This document shows positions 1 to 8,178 of a stretch of 50,251 nt of DNA, piece after piece. The stretch covers positions 1-50,251 of the forward strand of contig JASJDF010000001.1 in NCBI GenBank assembly GCA_030065715.1, given 5' to 3'. A model generated the notes under the pieces. The model did not search any database and had not been told where the DNA came from. It saw nothing but the letters and a program-made list of their open reading frames with translations. Position 1 is the first letter of the stretch, and every line of letters starts with the position of its first letter. The stretch comes from Xenococcaceae cyanobacterium MO_188.B19 (GTDB lineage Bacteria; Cyanobacteriota; Cyanobacteriia; Cyanobacteriales; Xenococcaceae). The translations under genes were made by a program, and so were the position numbers.

Positions 1-1815
1 TTTGATAAACTTCTTAGAATCCGAAACTACCATGATTTTAAGTTTCAGCATCAGAGCCATAAAGATTTTGGCTACAAGAGCAGTGCTATCATCCCCTTCA
101 TAGAAGTGAACAATTCGTCCAGATTGCTTGTAATCATTCTTGATAATAAAGGGAACTTCATCATCAGGACGCATGGCACGGAAGAAATCAACTGTGACAT
201 CATCCATGTGAGCATCGGCTAAAACTACCAATTCGGCTTTACGGACAATATATTCTAGAACTTCTAGAATTTCTGCCCGATGTTCCTTACAGGTTTTAGA
301 GTGAAGTAGATGGGCTAAATATTGACAGGCTTCATCGATGAACACACAACCGTATTCAATGAGTTGGTTTTGCAGTTTGTATAAGCTATCAATGGTAATA
401 CTCAGTCCTAGAACTTCGGCTAATTTGCCTTGTTCTAAATCGGAGTACATCTGGGTTTCTAAGCGTTCCGAGAGGTTTTTAAGCAGGTTGACCCGATGTC
501 CGAGATTGAGAAATCGCATCTGTGGATGTAATTGGCGGAACAGTGCCATGAGTTGAGTTTTCCCCGTACCCATACCACTCCAGAGAGCTATTAGCCCCCT
601 ATTGGGTAGGATAGCAGTGGGTATGTTGGTTTTACCTACATTCTTTTCCAAGTAGCTGTTTTTTATGCCTTTTGGGGTGTGCTGAGGGTCACTAACTAAG
701 ATGGATTCACTTAAATAACGAGTGTTGAGGGTAATATTAGGAGTATATTTCTTACTAAGTCCTCTGGGGCGGGGATAACAGACTTGTTTGTATTCTTTGA
801 GACTTAATGCGTCTTCGATAATCTTGGTTAATAGTGCCTCGGCTGATTCTCCCCTATTGGCTACAAAATCATCAACACCTTTTTCGTCTCCTGGTAAGGA
901 TGCTATTTCACATTCACAGCCAGCACCTTCAATAGCCTCACCAGTGCGGAGAGTAGCTTGATAAACTGCGTAACGAGTTTTAGATTTGGTTTCGTAATCA
1001 AAAAGGATAGTAAATTTACGACCAGCCTGAGCCATTGGGAGCAAGTCAGGATGTAATTTTTCCTCATGTTTGCTGCCGACTCGTCCCCCCCATATTCCTG
1101 GTAGGGCGATCGCTACAAAGCCTAGAGAGAGTAAACAAGCTGCTTTTTTCTCCCCTTCAGTGTAAATAATTGGTATTTCAGGATGTTGCTGTACCCACTC
1201 CCAGAAGCAGACGAGATTAGAATTATTTATTAATCGTAAAGCTTGGGTCGAATCAGGACGCTTGATGTTATGTCTTTGGGCGACTCGATCCCAGATGTGA
1301 GAGGGAACATCAAAATAGGTGACGCGATTAGCTACTTTGAGAGGAGATTCGTATTTGATGGGTTTATTCTTTTTGCGACAAAGACGAGGATTGTTGGACT
1401 TAAAGCGACCCCACAGCATCGGTTGCCAGTTATTAAGGGGGTCTAGTCCTGAGACCCACCAACCACCAGACTCTAGATGACCATAACGATTTAACCATCG
1501 TTCTCTTAAGCGACCATCATTACGGCGTTGACTGTCTGATAAGCCATAAAGGAGGTAGTCATAGGTAGTGAATCCTGAAAGAGAGATTACGTTAAGAGTT
1601 ATTAAATTGTCATCAACACAACTGTTTTTCCACTCTTGTCGATGACGGGGTGAAATTCGGCTAAATCTGTGATTTAGAGTTTTTTGAGAGTTTTGATTGA
1701 GTTTTGTTTGCTCTGTATCCATGAGAGAAAAGTTGTGGATAGCAGACAAACGCGATACAATTTCAAGTAAGGGCGGGTATCCTTCCATGAGAAATTGGCT
1801 CAGTTCAGTGGTCAT
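1..1815 (-). CDS. Plasmid replication protein, CyRepA1 family (partial, C-terminus outside the window)
   Basis: The minus-strand reading frame stays open from the ATG at 1815 to the window edge, so at least 605 residues are present and the C-terminus is missing. The order is an N-terminal region, a DUF3854/Toprim-like segment (containing IPIIYTEGEKKAACLLS and a downstream LFDYE acidic motif), then a helicase-like P-loop (WSGMGTGKTQLM) with a Walker-B-like VFIDEACQYL. This combination of primase-like and helicase parts is what I know from cyanobacterial plasmid CyRepA1 replication proteins, which act at the plasmid origin. Upstream of the ATG the frame remains open for 23 codons and contains a CEYC motif, until an in-frame TGA at 1885-1887; the real start could be upstream or the 5' end damaged. 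The family call rests on recalled similarity and motifs. Confidence 0.8.
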   Translation of the reverse strand, partial: MTTELSQFLMEGYPPLLEIVSRLSAIHNFSLMDTEQTKLNQNSQKTLNHRFSRISPRHRQEWKNSCVDDNLITLNVISLSGFTTYDYLLYGLSDSQRRNDGRLRERWLNRYGHLESGGWWVSGLDPLNNWQPMLWGRFKSNNPRLCRKKNKPIKYESPLKVANRVTYFDVPSHIWDRVAQRHNIKRPDSTQALRLINNSNLVCFWEWVQQHPEIPIIYTEGEKKAACLLSLGFVAIALPGIWGGRVGSKHEEKLHPDLLPMAQAGRKFTILFDYETKSKTRYAVYQATLRTGEAIEGAGCECEIASLPGDEKGVDDFVANRGESAEALLTKIIEDALSLKEYKQVCYPRPRGLSKKYTPNITLNTRYLSESILVSDPQHTPKGIKNSYLEKNVGKTNIPTAILPNRGLIALWSGMGTGKTQLMALFRQLHPQMRFLNLGHRVNLLKNLSERLETQMYSDLEQGKLAEVLGLSITIDSLYKLQNQLIEYGCVFIDEACQYLAHLLHSKTCKEHRAEILEVLEYIVRKAELVVLADAHMDDVTVDFFRAMRPDDEVPFIIKNDYKQSGRIVHFYEGDDSTALVAKIFMALMLKLKIMVVSDSKKFIK

Positions 1816-2055
1816 TGCGTCCAAACAATATTCACACTGCTCTGAGGTTGGGACTCGCGTCCGTCCTACATATTTAACTACCCATCATAATAACGCCCAG
1901 CAGTGCATCTACGGAACTGTTGAGAATAAATGTTGAAATTTTAATCCACAGAAAAAAATCTAGTGGAAATATAGTGAAGGGCTAGACTGTTTACTGGTCT
2001 TGGAATGGGTGATTTTTCTTTGATGAAAAAGAGAATACTAGATAATAAACTTTAA

Positions 2056-2664
2056 CTAATTTCTTAATAATTCTTCACTGTGAGAGGAGTCTATAGGGTC
2101 GGTGTGCCAAGATTTCAAAATCTTTTGTGTCTCTGTCGCCGTCGCTAATCTTTCGGCTGTTTGACAGTGCAAAAAACCATCACGAAAACTAGCTGTGAAC
2201 TTCCAAAATTGAGATTTTCTAACGTTGCTGGGACAATTTTTGAGGTGTAAATAGTTTACAGAAGCCAGAATTTGTTCTTCACTATAGTTTTGCCAATAAT
2301 TCAACTGCATTCTTAGTAAAACTTTTTCGGGAGTACGTTCGGCAATAGTTCCTTGAAAAGTAAACCAGTTGTCGTGTTTGATCCACTCAGGAAATTCGAG
2401 ATGAATCGAACGTAGGTCAAATCGATAATAAGGAGGTTCTTCTGTTCCCATTACCCAAGTTAAAAATCTTAATTTTTTCTCACCCTTTTCGGATTCTATA
2501 GGGTGACCTGCAATTTTGGGGAACTTTTGTCGAACCTGTTTAGATGTTTCTGCGGGAAAAATTCCATAATCGGTAAGTAAAGAGCCGTATTTAGGATGGG
2601 ATTGACTAGGCAAGTAAAAACCTTCTATTCCCCCAATACTTTGGAAAGCAATTTTCTCTACCAT
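2056..2664 (-). CDS. Hypothetical plasmid-block protein, 202 aa
   Basis: I do not recognise the family. The 202-residue protein is soluble, with no signal peptide or membrane segment. Residues about 95-125 (around WFTFQGTIAERTPEKVLLRM) alternate like beta strands, which could be an OB-type barrel, but that is speculative. It ends LLRN. It lies between the replication gene and a helix-turn-helix gene on the same strand, so it is probably part of plasmid maintenance. The ATG at 2664 is the first in frame and follows an AT-rich gap of about 100 bp. Codon use resembles its neighbours, so I take it as a real gene of unknown role. Confidence 0.6.
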   Translation of the reverse strand: MVEKIAFQSIGGIEGFYLPSQSHPKYGSLLTDYGIFPAETSKQVRQKFPKIAGHPIESEKGEKKLRFLTWVMGTEEPPYYRFDLRSIHLEFPEWIKHDNWFTFQGTIAERTPEKVLLRMQLNYWQNYSEEQILASVNYLHLKNCPSNVRKSQFWKFTASFRDGFLHCQTAERLATATETQKILKSWHTDPIDSSHSEELLRN

Positions 2665-2765
2665 AGTTTTAAGCCAGACGAAAGTTGATTCAATACTTTT
2701 TTTATACTACTTTTACCTTGCCATTTAAGATTGTAGATTGGCTCTTTTGGCAGTGTCCTGATGTT

Positions 2766-3458
2766 TCACCCCAAACCAATAAGATAATCAAAATTTCCTT
2801 CTCCGACATTCTTTCTTAAAGTCTGCATAATCTGAGTACTATTGTCATAAGGTCCTTCAATAAAATAAGGCTTACCCTGATAACCAAAAGTTAATTGTGG
2901 CTGACCGTTCCAAGTGCCTAAATGATTTTGGGTTTTTTGAAAATCCTTATGGGGTTTAAATCCTAACTCAGTAGCATAATTGATCGCACCATAGACAATT
3001 GCTTGTGCTTGCTCTAAGGTGATCTCCTGATAACCATCGGGGAATCCTTGATAAACCATGTTGAGGAATTGTTGATATTTGATGTCATTGAGTTTCTTTT
3101 CTCCCATCGTATCTTTTAACCCCAGACACCAATAATCAACCAAGTAGGAACAAACCACAAAACGCTTATAGCCTGTGGTTCGTGCCACTAAAACCATTCC
3201 CAAACCACCTACGTCATGCTCGTCAAGAGGGTGAGCTGTCAATAATCGCTCTGCACAATTAGTATTAACCAAACATTGGGCAATAGGGGCTAGTTCTCCA
3301 GTTTCGGCTCTGGCTAGGGCAATTTCTTTGGCACTTGCCTTAATCACTGAATTGACTTGAGATACTTTCAAACCCAACTTACGGGCAATTTGCTTCGAGG
3401 TTAAACGTTTGTCGCGTAGAGCTAGAATTTCTGACTCAATATCTGAAGTCATAGTCAT
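2766..3458 (-). CDS. Helix-turn-helix domain protein, 230 aa
   Basis: The N-terminus (residues about 5-40, with LTSKQIARKLGLKVSQVNSV) is a homeodomain-like helix-turn-helix of the resolvase/sigma type, suggesting DNA binding. The remaining 190 residues form a globular domain with a run VGGLGMVLVARTTGYKRFV and an EQAQAIVYGAINYATELGF helix. I have seen this type in uncharacterised bacterial proteins but cannot name a family. There is no membrane segment. The gene is on the same strand as the replication protein and the mobilization operon. Two Met codons lie close together at the start (MTMT); the first is used. The role, perhaps regulation of plasmid genes, is inference. Confidence 0.65.
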   Translation of the reverse strand: MTMTSDIESEILALRDKRLTSKQIARKLGLKVSQVNSVIKASAKEIALARAETGELAPIAQCLVNTNCAERLLTAHPLDEHDVGGLGMVLVARTTGYKRFVVCSYLVDYWCLGLKDTMGEKKLNDIKYQQFLNMVYQGFPDGYQEITLEQAQAIVYGAINYATELGFKPHKDFQKTQNHLGTWNGQPQLTFGYQGKPYFIEGPYDNSTQIMQTLRKNVGEGNFDYLIGLG

Positions 3459-3605
3459 GGGTGAGGCAATAGTGTACGAAAATACTTAACAAGAATATTA
3501 TTATTCTCTGGGACAATTCCTAACCCAAAGCATTAATACTTATTAATAATAGATTTAAGTAGATCCATCAAGGATTGAGAGCGAATCTGGGAGATGGATA
3601 GTTAC

Positions 3606-4451
3606 TTATCTTTGCTCAGGGGGAACAATCCAGAAAGTACATTTAGGATTTTTATCTTTTTGACATTTAATCAAACGAGCTAGATTCCATTCCATCAGTT
3701 CCCGTCCCGAAAGTTTAACAGAACGAGGATAGAGATATTCAGAAAACCTCATACCAATTGCCAAACAGATTCCCCCCCAAAAAAACAAAACTACTATAGG
3801 ACTAAACCAATCAGTCAACCTTACCCAAATACTATTAACCGTTAGCTTTTGAATTCGTCCGTGAGAACGATCTATCTGTGCTACCGCCTTATCTAACCCA
3901 TTCATGGTCGTACCAGTGCGGGTTAACAAAACCTTTAAAATTTCATGATTGGTCTGTCTATCTTTTTCTATTTGAGCATATAGACCTTGAATTTCATTCT
4001 TTAAGCGTCTAACTTCATCCCTAGTATCTTGAGCTTGTGCTAGGGTTTCGCTATTAGCATCAGCAATCGCACTAGTTGCAGCCGAACCAGCCTTTTTTAT
4101 ATCAGAGACACATTTATTACTAACTTTTTCTATCTTCTGGGCTATAGTCTCAGCTTGTTGTTGTTGTGTCTCTTGAACCAGTGAAATAGCGTTATAAATT
4201 TCTTCTAGACTTTTAGCATTAGATTCTTTCCAATCAGCTAAAAGTTTAGACAATTCACTAGGAGCAGCTTCTAAAAATACGCGCATCTGTCCAGTGAGAG
4301 CCAAGATTAAAAACATCGGGTCATCTGCATCTAGACCACTCACATTGATAATCTCATGAACCTTAGCTTTTATCTCTGGAGACTCCGAAGACAAACAAGC
4401 GTCTAAAACTTCACTAATCTTTCGATTTCCATTCCCATTAAATCTACTCAT
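3606..4451 (-). CDS. DUF6753-like plasmid membrane protein with coiled coil
   Basis: The 281 residues run as an N-terminal globular part (about 1-75, with DADDPMFLILALTGQMRVFL), a long coiled-coil middle (about 85-185, rich in Glu, Lys and Gln), one hydrophobic segment near 215-236 (PIVVLFFWGGICLAIGM), and a short cytosol-type tail. I recall this layout from DUF6753 proteins of cyanobacterial plasmids; that name is from memory of the N-terminal pattern. The ATG follows the stop of the ParA-like gene by one base, so the two are translationally coupled. Third gene of a mobilization operon, so a structural or coupling role at the membrane is plausible but not shown. Confidence 0.65.
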   Translation of the reverse strand: MSRFNGNGNRKISEVLDACLSSESPEIKAKVHEIINVSGLDADDPMFLILALTGQMRVFLEAAPSELSKLLADWKESNAKSLEEIYNAISLVQETQQQQAETIAQKIEKVSNKCVSDIKKAGSAATSAIADANSETLAQAQDTRDEVRRLKNEIQGLYAQIEKDRQTNHEILKVLLTRTGTTMNGLDKAVAQIDRSHGRIQKLTVNSIWVRLTDWFSPIVVLFFWGGICLAIGMRFSEYLYPRSVKLSGRELMEWNLARLIKCQKDKNPKCTFWIVPPEQR

Positions 4452-4452
4452 T

Positions 4453-5199
4453 TTATTTTTTTAATCTTGTTCCTACTTCTTCTGATGGAAATACTATTTC
4501 TGATTCATTCTCCCAAAGCCCTGTACTATCAAAAGCTAGATAGGCAGCCTTTAAAAAATTAACTACTCTTTGTTTTCCTAAAATCTTAAATTCTTGAGAG
4601 TTTCTAGCCTCGTCAAAGTTTAATTGATTTTGATTGATTATATATTTTTCACTATGACCAAGCTTAGGAAAATCAATGACCTTAACTTTATACTTTTTAA
4701 TTAACTTCTGAACCGAAGAGTCTGCCTCAATTGCTGACCAATCATCACATAGCCCAAAGTTCCGCACCAGAATATGAGTCATTTGGTCTTTATAACAATT
4801 CAGAGAAGCCAAAAAAAGTTGAACAACATCATATTCTCCGTTACAGACAAACCATTTACAGAAACTCACATCATATTCTTGACCCAACTGAAATAATTGA
4901 TTGCGGTCTATCCAAGCCTTCATCGCCCGATGAACTTGAGAAGGAAGACTAACAATCACAGGTTTATCCATCGCCATCTCAAAGATTCTATCTGCCTTAT
5001 CAGCTTGTTTTTCATCTTCACTTAAAACAGCATATTGACAGATATCTCTATAAGCTCTGGATACATCTGGATTAGACCGATCTGTTTCTACAGCAGTAAA
5101 GGGTAAATTCCGATCTAAACAATATTGAACCATAGTGCGAGCTACAAAAGATTTACCAACACCACCCTTCTCCCCATCTATCAAATGAATCGTTGCCAT
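4453..5199 (-). CDS. ParA/MobD-like P-loop ATPase
   Basis: The 248-residue protein starts with the deviant Walker A motif KGGVGKS (K11-S17), typical of ParA/MinD/MobD ATPases that act as dimers. The rest is less conserved: a region about 70-130 ends in WFVCNGEYD, and HILVRNFG lies where ParA proteins have their strand after the switch. Set between a small DNA-binding-type protein and a DUF6753-like protein, next to a MobV relaxase, it is best read as a mobilization-associated ParA-like protein such as MobD rather than the partition ATPase; a separate parA lies at 19437. It starts 10 bp after the upstream stop. The ATPase fold is certain; the mobilization role is inference from context. Confidence 0.75.
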   Translation of the reverse strand: MATIHLIDGEKGGVGKSFVARTMVQYCLDRNLPFTAVETDRSNPDVSRAYRDICQYAVLSEDEKQADKADRIFEMAMDKPVIVSLPSQVHRAMKAWIDRNQLFQLGQEYDVSFCKWFVCNGEYDVVQLFLASLNCYKDQMTHILVRNFGLCDDWSAIEADSSVQKLIKKYKVKVIDFPKLGHSEKYIINQNQLNFDEARNSQEFKILGKQRVVNFLKAAYLAFDSTGLWENESEIVFPSEEVGTRLKK

Positions 5200-5209
5200 A
5201 TTTTCTTAT

Positions 5210-5803
5210 CTAATATTGATTAAAATCACTGGATAAATCTTGATTAGAGCCTGATAATTTCTTCGGTTTAGTCTTAGTAGATGTTCTAGATTTAGACCGA
5301 GAACTAACCGACTCTTGTTTAGTATCACTCATAGGTGATTCTCTAACAGTATCAGATTCAACTTTATTCAAATCTTTATTTGATTTTTCTTTAGAAGTAT
5401 TTACATCTTTAGAAGTATCTGTATCTGATTGTGATTTAGATGATGTTGTATCTTTATCTTCCTTTAGTCTTGACTCGCTAGAAGCTATATCTTCCGATTG
5501 ACTTGTTTTACTTTGTCCTGATTTAGTTCTTTTTCTTCTCGATGCCGACTCTTTAGTGATATCCATTAAATATTGTTTGAGGGTTGAAGCAGAAATTAAT
5601 ATTCCTTGTTCTTCTAGAATCCCTGACAAGTCTTGATAACTATATCCTTTCTTCAAAGCACTCTTAAGTTTATCTCTGAGAAAATAAATGCTTTCTCTTA
5701 GGGTTAGTTCTTCTTTAGGTTTTTCTTTTAACTGACCTAACTTATCTAAAGTGGTTTTTAGTTTATCGATATGAATCTTCTGATTAGCTTTAGTCTTGAC
5801 CAT
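5210..5803 (-). CDS. Putative mobilization accessory DNA-binding protein
   Basis: Residues about 35-85 (LRESIYFLRDKLKSALKKGY, then SYQDLSGILEEQGILIS, STLKQYL) read as a compact helical DNA-binding fold. The pattern 'KGYsyqdLs.iLeeqGi.is.stlkqYl' resembles small TraK- or MobC-like oriT-binding proteins. The C-terminal 110 residues are low complexity, rich in Ser, Thr, Lys and Asp, and probably disordered. First gene of a three-gene operon with the ParA-like and DUF6753-like genes (gaps of 10 and 1 bp), divergent from the relaxase across the candidate oriT. That position fits a relaxosome accessory protein. I cannot name the family with certainty. Confidence 0.65.
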   Translation of the reverse strand: MVKTKANQKIHIDKLKTTLDKLGQLKEKPKEELTLRESIYFLRDKLKSALKKGYSYQDLSGILEEQGILISASTLKQYLMDITKESASRRKRTKSGQSKTSQSEDIASSESRLKEDKDTTSSKSQSDTDTSKDVNTSKEKSNKDLNKVESDTVRESPMSDTKQESVSSRSKSRTSTKTKPKKLSGSNQDLSSDFNQY

Positions 5804-6072
5804 TGTAGATTCTCATTTTTTTCTATTTCTCTCATCACATCATAATTAACAAGCATATCGATGTCACCAGTAAAAACTTTAATAATCTTTACTTCAATTT
5901 AACTAAAGTCTCTGAACTCAGTACAATAATTCTATATAATCTATCTCTATATATTGCCCGAAGTGTACGACTGGCTTTATAGACTATATTTATTCTCAGC
6001 TAACGAAAAACTGTTTTCTTTTTCCCAGTAGCGTTCTACTTGGGTGAAGGGAATAGAAAATTGAGCTTGATA

Positions 6073-6150
6073 CTCACTACACAATTTTGCCTTCGGCACC
6101 GCTACCGCTAAAATTGTGAGTGAGCCAAAGGGGTCAAACCCCTCTGGACA
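6073..6150. other. Candidate oriT between divergent mobilization genes
   Basis: Two stacked inverted repeats lie in the 468-bp gap between the mobilization operon and the relaxase. One pairs CTCACTACACAATTTT (6073-6088) with AAAATTGTGAGTGAG (6110-6124), differing by one missing base. The second is AGGGG/CCCCT (6129-6133 and 6139-6143) around TCAAA, followed by CTCTGGACACCCC. Inverted repeats next to a nic site, beside the relaxase gene, are the usual form of mobilizable-plasmid oriTs. The nic position is not determined. The flanking 5804-6072 is AT-rich and should hold the divergent promoters; I see no other gene there. Confidence 0.45.
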
Positions 6151-6271
6151 CCCCGAACATTCGTAGCGGAGCTTTAAAAGTTAATTGAAACGGAAAGACG
6201 GGAAAAATGCGCTTTATCACCATTGACTTAATTTAACCCCAACAGAATAAAAATCTACTGGGAAAAAGAAT

Positions 6272-8029
6272 ATGCCTCATGCCATTGCGAGAATAGCTAA
6301 ACTTAAGGGTAGCAACATTACTCCCTCTGAACAGCATACCAAAAGAGTCAAAGAAGTTCCAAATGCTAACCCAGAAATTAACAACATTAGGTTTATCGGT
6401 CAACCAGAAACTTTTGATAGTCCAAGTCTAGACACTTTAGTAAGAGAGCGCATAGGAGAGCAGACAATTCGTAAGAATGGGGTTTTATGTGTGGAAATGC
6501 TCTTAACTGCCAGTCCTGAATATTTTAGACCAGATGACCCAAGTAGAGCAGGATATTATCAACAAAAGCCTTTAGAAGATTGGAAACAAGCAGTTCATCG
6601 ATGGCTGGATAATCAATACGGCGACCGTATTGTCAGAGCCGAACTACATTTAGATGAAGCCACACCCCACATTCATGCTTATCTAGTCCCCCTAGATGAA
6701 AGAGGTAAATTAAACTGTCGCGGTTTATTTGGTGGACGAGCTAAACTCAGTAAGTTTCAAGATAGTTATGCTGAAGCTATGTCTCCTTTAGGACTAGAGC
6801 GAGGGATTAAAGGAAGTAGAGCTAAACATACTGCGGTGAAACAATACTATGCTGCGGTCAATAAAGAGCCAGATAATACTCTGGACATGACAACTATTCA
6901 ACATCAATTAGCAGACCGCAAAAGAGCGATTAAAGAAAAAGAAACTCTTAAACATACAGCCCAAGCATTAGCCAAAGAAAAAGAAGTTTTACAACAGCGT
7001 CTTAGAGATTTAGAAATTAGGGTACATACTCAAAATAGAGAACTAGAAAACTGGAAAAAGAAATATATAGAACTTGCCAATAAAGTACGGGACTTTCCTT
7101 TAGAGAAAGTAGCTTATGAATTAGGGTTAAATCCAGACCCAAAAGATAAACATAAATGGCAAAATGAACATCACATTATTAACCTCACTGGCAGCAAGTT
7201 TTATGACTGGAAAGAATTAAAAGGAGGCGGTGGAGCAATCGATTTAGTAATGCACGTAAATGATTGTGATTTTAAACAGTCAGTAGCTTGGTTAAATGAT
7301 CGTTTTGGTGAAGGAGCGACATTAGAATCTGTTACATATAAAACGAGAGAAATTATCAAAACAGAACCCATATTAATTTTTACTCCACCAACCCCAGAAG
7401 AGAGTAAATGGCAGGAGGTAAAAAAGTATTTAACTCGCTCTCGTAAATTACCAAGCGGTTTGGTTGATAGTCTGTATCAACAGGGGTTAATTTATGCCGA
7501 TGACCAACAAAATGCTGTGTTTATTCGTCGTTCTTTAGACGAGTCAAAAATCACTGGAGCGACACTAAGAGGTACAGCAGGGGAAGATAACACTTTTAAA
7601 GGATTAGTTAAAGGAACAAAACGAAGTGAGGGGTGGTTTTATTTCTCGCAGGGAGGACAATCAAGCGACCCAATAAATAGAGCTGTGTTAGTAGAGTCTC
7701 CTATTGATGCGATGTCAATAGCTGTGTTAGACCGTAATGATAGTCGAAGAACAATTTACATCTCTACTGATGGGGCGGGTCATATACCTAATGAATTTTT
7801 ACAGCAGTTAAGGGATGTAGTAATTGCTTATGACAATGACCAAGCAGGTAATTTGATGGCACAAAAGACTATCTCTCAGTTACCGAATGCTGTACGTAAA
7901 ACGCCCAAAGCTATTGATTGGAATGAAGAACTGGTAAATCGGTTTAATTGGTTGAAGGAGAAAAGAAGCAATGAAATTAAAGAGCAGCCTCAACCAGAAC
8001 GAAAACGGGATAGAGGATTGAGTTTGTAG
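6272..8029 (+). CDS. MobV-family relaxase fused to a primase-like DUF3991/Toprim region
   Basis: Residues 1-200 are a MobV (Pre/Mob) relaxase domain. The metal-binding motif HLDEATPHIH spans H126-H135, with FQDSYAEAM as the helix after it. A coiled coil follows at about 205-275. Residues about 275-350 resemble the zinc-finger-like CHC2 region of DnaG primases (DWKELKGGGGAIDLVMHV), though the cysteines are missing. The C-terminus has DUF3991 plus Toprim, with E475 in VLVESPIDAMS and D521/D523 in AYDNDQAG. A relaxase nicks oriT and pilots the single strand during conjugal transfer; a fused primase-like part could prime the complementary strand in the recipient. No Gram-positive-type strong ribosome site is seen. 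Domain calls are firm; the combined function is inference. Confidence 0.9.
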   Translation: MPHAIARIAKLKGSNITPSEQHTKRVKEVPNANPEINNIRFIGQPETFDSPSLDTLVRERIGEQTIRKNGVLCVEMLLTASPEYFRPDDPSRAGYYQQKPLEDWKQAVHRWLDNQYGDRIVRAELHLDEATPHIHAYLVPLDERGKLNCRGLFGGRAKLSKFQDSYAEAMSPLGLERGIKGSRAKHTAVKQYYAAVNKEPDNTLDMTTIQHQLADRKRAIKEKETLKHTAQALAKEKEVLQQRLRDLEIRVHTQNRELENWKKKYIELANKVRDFPLEKVAYELGLNPDPKDKHKWQNEHHIINLTGSKFYDWKELKGGGGAIDLVMHVNDCDFKQSVAWLNDRFGEGATLESVTYKTREIIKTEPILIFTPPTPEESKWQEVKKYLTRSRKLPSGLVDSLYQQGLIYADDQQNAVFIRRSLDESKITGATLRGTAGEDNTFKGLVKGTKRSEGWFYFSQGGQSSDPINRAVLVESPIDAMSIAVLDRNDSRRTIYISTDGAGHIPNEFLQQLRDVVIAYDNDQAGNLMAQKTISQLPNAVRKTPKAIDWNEELVNRFNWLKEKRSNEIKEQPQPERKRDRGLSL

Positions 8030-8178
8030 TTTGATGTCAAGATAAGACAATTTAAACATACAACAATCGTTGCCATCTCCCTAGTGCAGTAGCTACTGTT
8101 TTGTAAGTGCAGCTAACACAGCAGATGTGAAAGGAGCGAAGGTGGTGTTAGCATCGGTATTAGAAGAGATGGTACGGA

